From assembly GCF_900129465.1 (NCBI RefSeq), contig NZ_FSRA01000002.1, positions 186,001-250,000 of the forward strand: a stretch of 64,000 nucleotides of DNA, given 5' to 3'. A program made the position numbers and the translations under genes. Source of the stretch: Chitinophaga niabensis (lineage in GTDB: Bacteria; Bacteroidota; Bacteroidia; Chitinophagales; Chitinophagaceae). The notes beneath the pieces were generated by a model that did not search any database, was not told the DNA's origin, and saw only the letters and a program-made list of their open reading frames with translations. This document shows positions 26,676 through 34,717 of the stretch, one piece after another; position 1 is the stretch's first letter, and each line of letters begins with the position of its first letter.

Positions 26676-27212
26676 ATGGACAGTATTAACCGGCAACAGC
26701 CAGAAGACAATCATGAAGACCTGCATGGCCATCCAGGCATTCAAAAGCTGAAAGAACTTGCAGAGAAAGCGGAAAGCTGTTTCTTCTGTACACGTATAAC
26801 AACAGGAGAACAATTCTCCACCCGCCCAATGGCCACATTAAAAGTGGATGATAATGGAACCTGTTGGTTCCTGAGCGCTAAAGACAGTCATAAGAATGCG
26901 GAAATCGCAGTGGATCCTGCTGTGCAGCTGCTGTTTAAAGGGAGTACGCATTCAGATTTTATGACCCTGTACGGCAGGGCCTCCATTAACGACAATAAGG
27001 AGAAGATAAAAGAGCTCTGGAACCCGCTCATCAAAACCTGGTTCACAGAAGGAATAGATGATCCCCGCATTTCGGTGATCCGGTTCATTCCTTTAGAAGG
27101 GTATTACTGGGATACCAAACATGGGCAGATTGTGGCATTTGCGAAACAGATCGTAGGTGCACTTACCGGCCAAACACTGGACGATTCTATAGAAGGGAAA
27201 ATAACCGTATGA
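26676..27212 (+). CDS. Pyridoxamine 5'-phosphate oxidase-fold protein (general stress protein 26-like)
   Basis: From ATG 26676 (MDSINRQQPEDN) the protein has 178 residues; an in-frame ATG at 26643 would add eleven hydrophobic residues and overlaps the tail of the preceding terminator, so it is less likely. The split-barrel pattern is clear: FFCTRITTGEQFSTRPMATLKVDDNGTCWFLS, then NAEIAVDPAVQLLFKG and FMTLYGRASI, and the late strand FIPLEGYYWDTK. This matches the flavin-binding PPOX-like stress proteins of Bacteroidota. It has no signal peptide and is probably cytoplasmic. The substrate is unknown. It is a single gene between two strong terminators. Confidence 0.85.
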   Translation: MDSINRQQPEDNHEDLHGHPGIQKLKELAEKAESCFFCTRITTGEQFSTRPMATLKVDDNGTCWFLSAKDSHKNAEIAVDPAVQLLFKGSTHSDFMTLYGRASINDNKEKIKELWNPLIKTWFTEGIDDPRISVIRFIPLEGYYWDTKHGQIVAFAKQIVGALTGQTLDDSIEGKITV

Positions 27213-27246
27213 AAAAAGAGACAGTCAAAGGACTGTCTCTTTTTTA
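27212..27246. terminator. Bidirectional intrinsic terminator between convergent genes
   Basis: A 15-bp perfect stem (27212-27226 with 27231-27245) has the tetraloop AAAG, an A run on one side and a T run on the other. It can therefore stop transcription from both the PPOX-like gene and the convergent Gfo/Idh/MocA gene. Confidence 0.9.
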
Positions 27247-27252
27247 TTATTT

Positions 27253-28668
27253 CTATACTTTGTAGTACTGCTCCCAGCCCTTACGTGGCGGAGGTCCAAC
27301 AAGTAAATCGTTTGCATGTTTGTTGTTAGTAACGATCTTCTTCTCTCTATCAAATTCAATTTTGCTGCCTGTCCATTGTGCCATTACACCAAGGCAGAAC
27401 ATCTGGCTCAATGGTCCTGCGATAGAGAATGGTGAACGGGTTTGTTCCTGTCCTTTACAAGCAAGGAGGAAGTTCGCAAAGTGATTGGAAGGGCTTTTCG
27501 GCACTACCGGCAATTTACTTTCCATCTCTTTTGCTTTCTCTTCAGGAATGATAGACAAGGTACTGCCATGTGAACCTCCTTTAAAGGTCAGCTCTTTACT
27601 GTAAATGATCTTACCCGGATTGAGCTTAGCAGGTTTGATCGCACCATTACTTGGTGGCGGAATATTTGGATCGAGGCCTGATACCCCATATCCTGCAGGG
27701 ATCGGAGGTAAGTTGTCTACTCCATCATACCAGCTCACTTCCAACGGCGGCATATCACCACGTTTAGGGAATTTGAAAGATAAAGTGGTAGAAGTGGGAT
27801 AGAAGAAATCGTTGTGGCCCGTTAATTTCACCGGGTTCACTTCATAAGGCAGTCCCAGGTCCAGGAACTGATGCACAGTATCCAGGGTATGTGCTCCCCA
27901 GTCTCCCAAAGCACCCATACCAAAATCAAACCAGCAGCGCCATTGACCATTCACAAAATCCTTGTTATAGGTATGCCCATGTGTTTGCATCTGCCATACA
28001 TTCCAGTCCAATGTATCCGGAGTAGGCTCAGTTGCAGGGAAAGATTTGATATTGGTATCCCATCCATGCCAGCGGCGGGATGAGTTCATGTGCGCAGTTA
28101 CAGCTGTTACATCTTTGATGATACCTGCCTCCTTCCATGCTTTGAACTGGAAATAATTAGCTTCAGAATGTCCCTGGTTACCCATCTGTGTAACCACCTT
28201 AGGATACTTCTTCGCCGCTTTCATCATCAGTTCTACTTCATTGAAAGTACGTGCCATTGGCTTTTCTACATACACATGTATACCAAGCGACATCGCCATC
28301 ATCGTAATAGGAAAGTGAGCAAAGTCGGGAACGCCAATAGATACCGCTTCGATCTTTTTGCCCATTTTATCAAACATCTGCCTGAAATCCTGGAACCTCG
28401 GTACATCAGGGAATTGCTTCAATGTATCCAGTGTATGCGGTGCACCCATGTCTACATCACACAACGCCACGATATTAGCCAGGCCGGTTTTATACAAAGC
28501 CTGTATAATTTCTCCGCCACGGTTACCAATACCAATGCAGGCCAGGTTCACCTTTTCACCCGCTTTCAGCGGTTTGCCGTTTGCCATCAATATGCCGGGA
28601 GCAGCAATTGCCGCAGACGCCAGCATAGCTTGTTTCAAGAACGACCGTCTTGAATAATCATTATTCAT
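27253..28668 (-). CDS. Tat-exported Gfo/Idh/MocA-family oxidoreductase
   Basis: This 471-residue protein opens with a twin-arginine signal (YSRRSFLKQAMLASAAIAAPG). The NAD(P) fold starts at NLACIGIGNRGGEIIQAL (about 41-58), with Glu135-Lys136-Pro137 as the family's EKP motif in HVYVEKPMAR. The C-terminal dimerisation/substrate domain includes WHGWDTNIKSF and CWFDFGMGALGDWGAHTLD. Exported members with this length and signal are frequent in Bacteroidota and are usually linked to sugar or glycoside oxidoreduction in the periplasm. It may cooperate with the GMC oxidoreductase at 9505, but they are not in one operon. The lipase gene lies 65 bases upstream with no visible terminator between, so co-transcription is possible. 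Confidence 0.92.
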   Translation of the reverse strand: MNNDYSRRSFLKQAMLASAAIAAPGILMANGKPLKAGEKVNLACIGIGNRGGEIIQALYKTGLANIVALCDVDMGAPHTLDTLKQFPDVPRFQDFRQMFDKMGKKIEAVSIGVPDFAHFPITMMAMSLGIHVYVEKPMARTFNEVELMMKAAKKYPKVVTQMGNQGHSEANYFQFKAWKEAGIIKDVTAVTAHMNSSRRWHGWDTNIKSFPATEPTPDTLDWNVWQMQTHGHTYNKDFVNGQWRCWFDFGMGALGDWGAHTLDTVHQFLDLGLPYEVNPVKLTGHNDFFYPTSTTLSFKFPKRGDMPPLEVSWYDGVDNLPPIPAGYGVSGLDPNIPPPSNGAIKPAKLNPGKIIYSKELTFKGGSHGSTLSIIPEEKAKEMESKLPVVPKSPSNHFANFLLACKGQEQTRSPFSIAGPLSQMFCLGVMAQWTGSKIEFDREKKIVTNNKHANDLLVGPPPRKGWEQYYKV

Positions 28669-28733
28669 ACGTGTAATTATTTATAGTATTAACATTCCAA
28701 AATACATAAATAATTTACAGAATCATATGAATT

Positions 28734-30053
28734 TTACTCCACTGTGCTCAACAGCCGGGCAATGTTGGTATAAAACGGCCTTACGGAGAAGAAATAACCG
28801 ATCCCGATCACATCAAAATGGTCGTACCCGTTATATACGCCCACATCATTCCACACACCTTTTTCCAGTGGAACTGCAGGATCGTAGGGCCTGATGACAC
28901 TGCCTGCCGGGCCACTCATCCCATAAGTATTGGCCGCCCCATCATTTGGCCACCATTTGGAATCTATCACAATCTTACCGGGAACATTACGGGTATAATT
29001 GCCAAGGCCCATCAGTATCGGTGTGGGAAAAGCAATTGGCATTAATACAGGGTTCATATCCAGGCGGGGATATTCCCAACCGGTGAGCAGCCCACGGAGA
29101 GAAGCTTTGGTTGTAACAGAGAAATAGTACACATTCCGGGAATCCGGTTCTGTGGCTTGGGCTGCTACAGCTGCTTCCGGTGTAACATCATGCCCGGAAT
29201 AATCATCCGTGCTCCAGATGTCGCTGTCCTCTACCCTTTGCGCGTAGGCATTCCAGCTTTCGCCGGGTTGTTGTTCCAGTCCCCATTGTTCCAGGCTGAA
29301 ATCGTAGATCTTTTCAATTCCCGGAACAATTCCTGCCAACGCGGCCACCCAGGTAACCATTTTACGCACAAACGGAATATTCCCGTCCAGCAACAAATAG
29401 GAAAGTGTGGCGCCATTATGCGGTGTGCTGATGGTAGTAACAGATCTTACCCAACCGGTTTTATCTCCATTGAAAATATCCGCGTGTGCAGGATCTGTTC
29501 TCTCTGCAGCATTGCCCTGTTCCAGCAACGCCACCAGCTTACGCACGGTAATGCCCCCCATGCTATGCCCCAGCAAATGCACAGGATGTGCTGCATCCCA
29601 TTCCGGATAAATACCGGGGAAATAACGTACCCGTTTTTGCGCATGCCCAAAATGGCTGCTGTGGAATTTCCCATAATCCACATACCCGCCTTTAATATAG
29701 TAATACAATTCTATGGCACGGTCCCAGTTACTGCTTACCGGGCCAACTTTTGCCTCATACGCAGGATAACCGCTACCGGTAAGGTATTGGGGAATATTGT
29801 CCTGCCCGCCCCAATAATGATAAAGCCCGCCCATTTCTCCTGGTCCGAAGCCCCCGAGGCCATGTACCATAATAATAGGAATATGCCCTCCACTGCGATG
29901 CATGCCGGAATGGCCGGCTGGCAACGGAATAGCTTTATCCAATGGGGTTACCGCTTCATTAGCCACTTCTTCTTTCTGAGAGAGGGATGACTCTTTTTTA
30001 CAGGCAATGGCTAACAGCATTACTAAAATGATGAGGTAGTTTTTCACAAGCAT
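28734..30053 (-). CDS. Lipid-anchored lipase resembling family I.5 (Geobacillus/Staphylococcus-type) lipases
   Basis: From ATG 30053 (MLVKNYLIILVMLLAIACKK) this is a 439-residue lipoprotein with acceptor Cys18. The body resembles family I.5 true lipases along its length: IIMVHGLGGFG (oxyanion loop), YWGG, GPVSSNWDRA, GGYVDYGKFHSSHFGHA, the nucleophile elbow GHSMGG (Ser164), TTISTPHNGA, YDFSLEQWGLEQQPGES, PNDGAANTYGMSGP (Asp371) and GYDHFDVIG (His412). Asp111, His131, His137 and Asp289 fall where I.5 lipases bind the structural zinc. It should hydrolyse long-chain triacylglycerols or esters at the outer membrane or cell surface. An in-frame start 39 bases upstream is less plausible. I.5 lipases are best known from Firmicutes, so the origin is of interest. 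Confidence 0.9.
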   Translation of the reverse strand: MLVKNYLIILVMLLAIACKKESSLSQKEEVANEAVTPLDKAIPLPAGHSGMHRSGGHIPIIMVHGLGGFGPGEMGGLYHYWGGQDNIPQYLTGSGYPAYEAKVGPVSSNWDRAIELYYYIKGGYVDYGKFHSSHFGHAQKRVRYFPGIYPEWDAAHPVHLLGHSMGGITVRKLVALLEQGNAAERTDPAHADIFNGDKTGWVRSVTTISTPHNGATLSYLLLDGNIPFVRKMVTWVAALAGIVPGIEKIYDFSLEQWGLEQQPGESWNAYAQRVEDSDIWSTDDYSGHDVTPEAAVAAQATEPDSRNVYYFSVTTKASLRGLLTGWEYPRLDMNPVLMPIAFPTPILMGLGNYTRNVPGKIVIDSKWWPNDGAANTYGMSGPAGSVIRPYDPAVPLEKGVWNDVGVYNGYDHFDVIGIGYFFSVRPFYTNIARLLSTVE

Positions 30054-30131
30054 TGATGATTTTTTTTGGAGTAAGGTGGCAATATAGAGCATTTAGCCCC
30101 TGTCTTAAAGCTAATCAATTGTTAATGAAAC

Positions 30132-30163
30132 GAAAAAGGACCGTCCCAAAGCAGAACGGCCCT
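30132..30163 (-). terminator. Intrinsic terminator after the first TPR-thioredoxin gene
   Basis: Read on the minus strand, a 10-bp stem (30163-30154 with 30146-30137, two G-U pairs) with a seven-base loop is followed by TTTTTCG. It ends the operon that starts at the sigma factor 40298. Its core is shared with hairpins at 31684-31718 and 50995-51021. Confidence 0.8.
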
Positions 30164-30188
30164 AAGTATATTATTAATGAATAGTTAA

Positions 30189-31658
30189 TTATGCTTTCCT
30201 GTTCAGCAGCAGTTCTATCATCATTTCCAGTTTATCCTCATTGTTTGCATTGATCATGAAATTACCGAAGATCAAACGGCCTTCTCCATCTATCAGGAAA
30301 TTTGCAGGAGCTCCTCCTCCATTATCCAGGTTACCTTTTGCCCTCCCTTTTACATCCTCCAATGGCGTAAATGTATATCCGCTGCTTTTCATAAAAGGAA
30401 TTACATAATCGTTCTGCTCAGATACAATATTGATCCCAATATAATCAACAGCCCTTCCTGGAAACCTGCGAAGTGCATTTTCGAAATGCGGGAATTCTCC
30501 ACGGCAGGGACCACAACCAGGGAACCAATATGTTAGCAATACTACCCTCCCCTTGTAATCAGATAAAGAGGTGGTACCGGCACGCAGATAACGTTTTAAA
30601 GTAAAAGGTGTAGCTGGCTTTGATACAGCATCCAGTCTTTTCCATATATCTGCATCTATCTGTGCTGCACCCTTGCCTAATTTAGTTCCATAAACGCTGA
30701 GTGCTTTTTTTAATTTCACCTCCGGTGTTCTAGAGAAATACACGATCAGGCTATCATAAGCCGCCTGGTTATTTCCTGATAAAGCGATAGATTCCGCCTT
30801 CAATAATTCCCGGCTCGCGTTAAAACCAAAATACCATGGTACTTTCACTGAACTGATCAATGCAAATGCCTCTTCCCCTTTTTTCTCCGCTATTAGTTTT
30901 TTTACTTCCAATACCTTCTGTGCAGTGGTCAGTTGAACGGCCCACTCTTTCGCTTCATCATTTTTCATGTTCCCCAATTCTGTTGCCAGTGCAACCGCCT
31001 TTGCAGGATCAATGTCCAGCAAAAGATCAAAGTAAGGATACATACCATTGCGGGACCAGCTGAACTTCTCCGGGGAATACCTGTTTTTCAGCGTATCAAA
31101 TATTTTCGCCTTATAAGCTGAGTCCCTGGAATCTACCGCCAGCCAATAGAGGCCCTGCGCGCCCCGTTCGTTTGCAGGGAACCGTTTTACCACATCAAAG
31201 ATCATGGTTTCCCATTTGCTGTGATCTTGCTTAAAGGAATGTGCATAGTAGAAAGCATACATCGCATTAGAGGGATCTGATTCCATTGCTTTCCGCAGGT
31301 ATTCCATGCCTCCCGAAAAATCTCCCCAGCGCTGTGCATCTGCCCATAGATCTCCCCATGCTTCAGTAAAAGAAGGATTGAGCGCCACTGCCTTCAGTAA
31401 ATAAGGTTTTGCCTTAGCATCTTCCGCATTGGTATATGCTTTGCCGATAGCATATGGAACGATGGCGGAACGGGGAAACTGCTTCATCCATTTTTCATAT
31501 TGTGCCACAACAACCGGCGTGCTTAAACCAGCTGCTTTGATATACGCTTCATGCAGCCGCAAACTATCAGGAGCAGCCTCAATAGCGGCGACCAATTCTT
31601 TTACTTGCGCAACTGCAAAAAGAGGGAATAAGAATAGAATAATAACGATCCTTTTCAT
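30189..31658 (-). CDS. Exported TlpA-like thioredoxin with N-terminal TPR region (copy A)
   Basis: This 489-residue protein has a signal peptide ending FAVAQ at about residue 18. Residues 20-350 are helical and TPR-like (KAKPYLLKAVALNPSFTEAWGDLW; AMEYLRK-type repeats). A thioredoxin/TlpA domain occupies about 350-489, with SLSDYKGRVVLLTYWFPGCGPC and the redox pair Cys382/Cys385, the cis-Pro region GGGAPANFLIDGEGR and VDYIGINIVSEQND. It should reduce or exchange disulfides in the periplasm. It is the last gene of the SusC/SusD operon and closely resembles the gene immediately upstream (31744), which indicates a tandem duplication. TlpA-like proteins often end SusC/SusD operons in this phylum; their client is generally unknown. 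Confidence 0.88.
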   Translation of the reverse strand: MKRIVIILFLFPLFAVAQVKELVAAIEAAPDSLRLHEAYIKAAGLSTPVVVAQYEKWMKQFPRSAIVPYAIGKAYTNAEDAKAKPYLLKAVALNPSFTEAWGDLWADAQRWGDFSGGMEYLRKAMESDPSNAMYAFYYAHSFKQDHSKWETMIFDVVKRFPANERGAQGLYWLAVDSRDSAYKAKIFDTLKNRYSPEKFSWSRNGMYPYFDLLLDIDPAKAVALATELGNMKNDEAKEWAVQLTTAQKVLEVKKLIAEKKGEEAFALISSVKVPWYFGFNASRELLKAESIALSGNNQAAYDSLIVYFSRTPEVKLKKALSVYGTKLGKGAAQIDADIWKRLDAVSKPATPFTLKRYLRAGTTSLSDYKGRVVLLTYWFPGCGPCRGEFPHFENALRRFPGRAVDYIGINIVSEQNDYVIPFMKSSGYTFTPLEDVKGRAKGNLDNGGGAPANFLIDGEGRLIFGNFMINANNEDKLEMMIELLLNRKA

Positions 31659-31683
31659 AACAATATTTAGGTCAATTAAATTT

Positions 31684-31718
31684 AAACAAAAAAGGGCCGT
31701 TCCAAACAGAACGACCCT
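31684..31718 (-). terminator. Intrinsic terminator between the two TPR-thioredoxin genes
   Basis: On the minus strand a 10-bp stem (31718-31709 with 31702-31693, one G-U pair) with a six-base loop runs into TTTTTTGTTT. It resembles the terminator after copy A, so it was probably duplicated with the gene. It may reduce expression of copy A relative to copy B. Confidence 0.75.
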
Positions 31719-31743
31719 GAGAAAAAGGCTAATAAAAAGTTAA

Positions 31744-33249
31744 TTATGCTTTCCTGTTCAACAGCAGGTTGATCATCATTTCCAGTTTATCCTCATTCTT
31801 TCCATCGATCCTGAAATCATTAAAGATGAGGCGCCCTTCTGCATCTATCAGGAAATTTACAGGAGCTGCCCTCCTGTTATCCATGTTTCCTTTGGCCCTT
31901 CCTTCTTCTTCTTCAAGCGGTGTAAAAGTATATCCGCTGCCTTTCATAAAAGGAATTACGTAATCATTCTGTTCAGAAACGATATTAATTCCTACGTAAT
32001 CAACAGGTTTGCCTTTGAATTTACGCAACGCATTTTCAAAATGCGGGAACTCCCCACGGCAGGGCCCACAGCCAGGGAACCAGTATGTCAGCAACACTAC
32101 CTTACCTCTGTAATCAGATAAAGAAGCTTTACCAGGTGTTAAATAACGCTTCAAAGTAAAAGGAGTGGCAGGTTTGGAAATGGCATCCAGCCTTTTCCAG
32201 ATATCTGCCTCCACCTGTGCAGCATCTTTACCCAGTTTAGCACCATAAGTATTGAGCGCACCTTTCAATTCCACCTCCGGTGTTTTGGAAAAATATACAA
32301 TGAGGCTGTCGTAAGCTGCCTGGTTATTACCGGATACAGCAATACTTTCTGCTTTTAAAATGGCAAGGCCCGTGTTAAATCCAAAGTAACGTGGTAATTT
32401 TATTTTACTGATCAGCGCCAAAGCTTCATCACCTTTTTTCTCTGCGATCAGTTTTTTTACCGCTACTACATTTTGTGCGATCGTCAGCTGATCATCCCAT
32501 CCTTTCATTTCCTCACTTTTGAACTTCACCATGTCTTCTGCCAGCGAAAGGGCCTTTGCAGGATCGGTATCCAGTAAAACATCATAGTAAGAACTCATAC
32601 CACTGCGTGACCAGCCGAATTTTGCAGGAGAATAGCTACTTTTCAGCATTTCAAATATTTTCACTTTATAGGCAGCATCCTTTGAATCCACTGCCAGCCA
32701 ATACAATCCCTGTGCACCGCGTTCGTTGTCAGGAAAACGTTTCACCAGGTCAAAGATCATGGCTTCCCTTTTCGCATCATCATCCTTAAAAGAATTGGCA
32801 TAATAAAAAGCATAAGCGGCATTGGAACGATCAGATTCTGCTGCTTTCCGCAGATATTCCTGCCCGCCTTTAAAATCACCCCAGCGTTGTGCATCCGTCC
32901 ACAGATTACCCCATGCTTCCGTAAAGGAAGGATCAATAGCTACTGCTTTCAGCAAATAAGGTTTTGCTTTGGGATTCTCCCTGTTAATGTACGCAAGCCC
33001 AATACCATAAGGTACCATGGCAGAACGCGGAAATTTCTTCATCCACTTTTCATACTGCGCCACCACCGCAGGTGTATTCACGCCTGCTGCTTTTGTATAG
33101 GCTTCGTGTACGTTCAAACTATCCGGCGTTGCTTCTACCGCGGCGATCAGTTTAGCCAGTTCTGCTTTATCTGTAACAAGAGTAGGCTCCTTCATCTGTG
33201 CTACCGCAAGAAGAGGAAATAAGAGTACGAGAATGATCATTCTTTTCAT
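31744..33249 (-). CDS. Exported TlpA-like thioredoxin with N-terminal TPR region (copy B)
   Basis: This 501-residue paralogue of copy A looks about 70 percent identical by eye. It has the same layout: signal peptide ending LLAVAQ, TPR-like helices to about 360, and a TlpA domain with FPGCGPCRGEFPHFENAL carrying Cys394 and Cys397. Compared with copy A it has twelve extra residues after the signal peptide (around TLVTDKAELAKL). It starts 12 bases after the SusD stop, close enough to be translated from the same message. The redox motif and its surroundings are the most conserved stretch, while the helical part differs more, so the two copies may serve different clients. Confidence 0.88.
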   Translation of the reverse strand: MKRMIILVLLFPLLAVAQMKEPTLVTDKAELAKLIAAVEATPDSLNVHEAYTKAAGVNTPAVVAQYEKWMKKFPRSAMVPYGIGLAYINRENPKAKPYLLKAVAIDPSFTEAWGNLWTDAQRWGDFKGGQEYLRKAAESDRSNAAYAFYYANSFKDDDAKREAMIFDLVKRFPDNERGAQGLYWLAVDSKDAAYKVKIFEMLKSSYSPAKFGWSRSGMSSYYDVLLDTDPAKALSLAEDMVKFKSEEMKGWDDQLTIAQNVVAVKKLIAEKKGDEALALISKIKLPRYFGFNTGLAILKAESIAVSGNNQAAYDSLIVYFSKTPEVELKGALNTYGAKLGKDAAQVEADIWKRLDAISKPATPFTLKRYLTPGKASLSDYRGKVVLLTYWFPGCGPCRGEFPHFENALRKFKGKPVDYVGINIVSEQNDYVIPFMKGSGYTFTPLEEEEGRAKGNMDNRRAAPVNFLIDAEGRLIFNDFRIDGKNEDKLEMMINLLLNRKA

Positions 33250-33260
33250 AAATAAATATT

Positions 33261-34712
33261 TTAATAAGGGTTTTGCGTAAGTTGTCCTTTACTGGCATCT
33301 ATTTCAACACCATTGAGCGGAAGGAGATAACGTTTACTGTCCAGCGTATATGTTTTAGGTGTATTCACATCTATACCGGTGATGCTTACATTAAAGAAAT
33401 CGCGTGTTACGGCAATATCGTCTGCAGGATGATCGTTCACGCTGAACCGGCGGATATCATACCAACGCATCACAAAGGGCATTTCCCTTCTTCTTTCTTC
33501 CAGTACCTTTTTGATAGCATCATTTTTGTCAGTAGCCGCTAAAGCAATATAGGTGCTCATTCTTTTTAACCGCAGTATATTCACTGCATCCATGGCTGCT
33601 CCTGCTTCATTCTTACGCGCCAGTGCTTCTGCTTTATTGAGCAACACTTCTGCTACTGTAGGCCCCGACGGCGCATTCCTGCCATCGCTGAACATGGTAT
33701 AACGGTATGTAGCCGGCTCCACTACACTAAATCTTCTGCCGCCATTCGGAATCATCAGGTTTTTATAACGCAGGTCATTCGCCTGATCATAAGATGCCAG
33801 CAAAGCAGCACTAGGTATGAACCACTGTGAACCATTATAGATATACCGTGTATAATAAAACTCAGACCAATACAGGAACTTAGCCGCCACCCAATCATTC
33901 AGTTCATTATAGTTTAAAGTAACGGCCGGGTTGGCATAGGTAATAGATCTGCCTGGGATCAATGTTTTATAATCCACCAGTTTGGCGGTTGTGGTGGCAA
34001 GCGCTTTATTCGCCTCCTCAATGCTCTTATCATAATCTCCTGTGAACAGATAGTACCTGCTCATAAATGCAGAGATCGCTTTTTGGCTTACCCGCCAGGC
34101 ACGACGCGGATCAACATCATCGTATGCCGTTTTCTTTGCTTCTGCTATATCAGCGAGTATGAAATCATAGGTTTCCTTCAACGTGGCCCTTTTCAGAGAA
34201 CCAGTATAATCAATGGTATTTTTGATAGGCAATCCCATGCTGTTCATATTAGCCTCCAGATAAGGCGCGCAATAATGATTCACCAGCACCCAATAGGAAT
34301 AAGCCCGTATAAAATAAGCATCTGCTTTTACCCGGGCCCTTACTGCCTGATCTCCGGTTACATTCTCAATATTGGCAAGAATAAGATTAGCCGTGAAGAT
34401 CTTCTTGAATTCGGCATTCCATAATGCATCGGCAGCCGCACCTACCAATCCATCCACACTGAAAACATAATATTGCATGTTATCAATAGTAAATGCACCA
34501 GGGTTCTTCTTATACAGATCTTTTGTTATTTCATTATCATCAGTAGAGTATACCGAAGTTATATCTGCCTCTTCATAAAAAATAGGCGCATTGTCCACCA
34601 AAGCTTCCAGCTGCGTAACAGTTTGAATGCTGGCCTGTTTCTTCGGTTCTTCTTCCAGGTATTTTTTACATCCGGCCAATAGGATGATCCCTGTAATTAT
34701 ATATAGCTTCAT
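33261..34712 (-). CDS. SusD/RagB-family nutrient-binding outer-membrane lipoprotein
   Basis: This 483-residue lipoprotein has its acceptor Cys in ILLAGCKKYLEEEPKK at about residue 15. The opening QTVTQLEALVDNAPIF, the helical region with RVKADAYFIRAYSYWVLVNHY, and the C-terminal VLEERRREMPFVMRWYDIRRF with YLLPLNGVEIDASKG mark it as SusD-like of the shorter type. It begins five bases after the SusC stop, so the two are translated together. As the surface lid of the SusC channel it sets the ligand preference, which cannot be read from sequence. Two thioredoxin-like genes follow. Confidence 0.95.
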   Translation of the reverse strand: MKLYIITGIILLAGCKKYLEEEPKKQASIQTVTQLEALVDNAPIFYEEADITSVYSTDDNEITKDLYKKNPGAFTIDNMQYYVFSVDGLVGAAADALWNAEFKKIFTANLILANIENVTGDQAVRARVKADAYFIRAYSYWVLVNHYCAPYLEANMNSMGLPIKNTIDYTGSLKRATLKETYDFILADIAEAKKTAYDDVDPRRAWRVSQKAISAFMSRYYLFTGDYDKSIEEANKALATTTAKLVDYKTLIPGRSITYANPAVTLNYNELNDWVAAKFLYWSEFYYTRYIYNGSQWFIPSAALLASYDQANDLRYKNLMIPNGGRRFSVVEPATYRYTMFSDGRNAPSGPTVAEVLLNKAEALARKNEAGAAMDAVNILRLKRMSTYIALAATDKNDAIKKVLEERRREMPFVMRWYDIRRFSVNDHPADDIAVTRDFFNVSITGIDVNTPKTYTLDSKRYLLPLNGVEIDASKGQLTQNPY

Positions 34713-34717
34713 AATAA

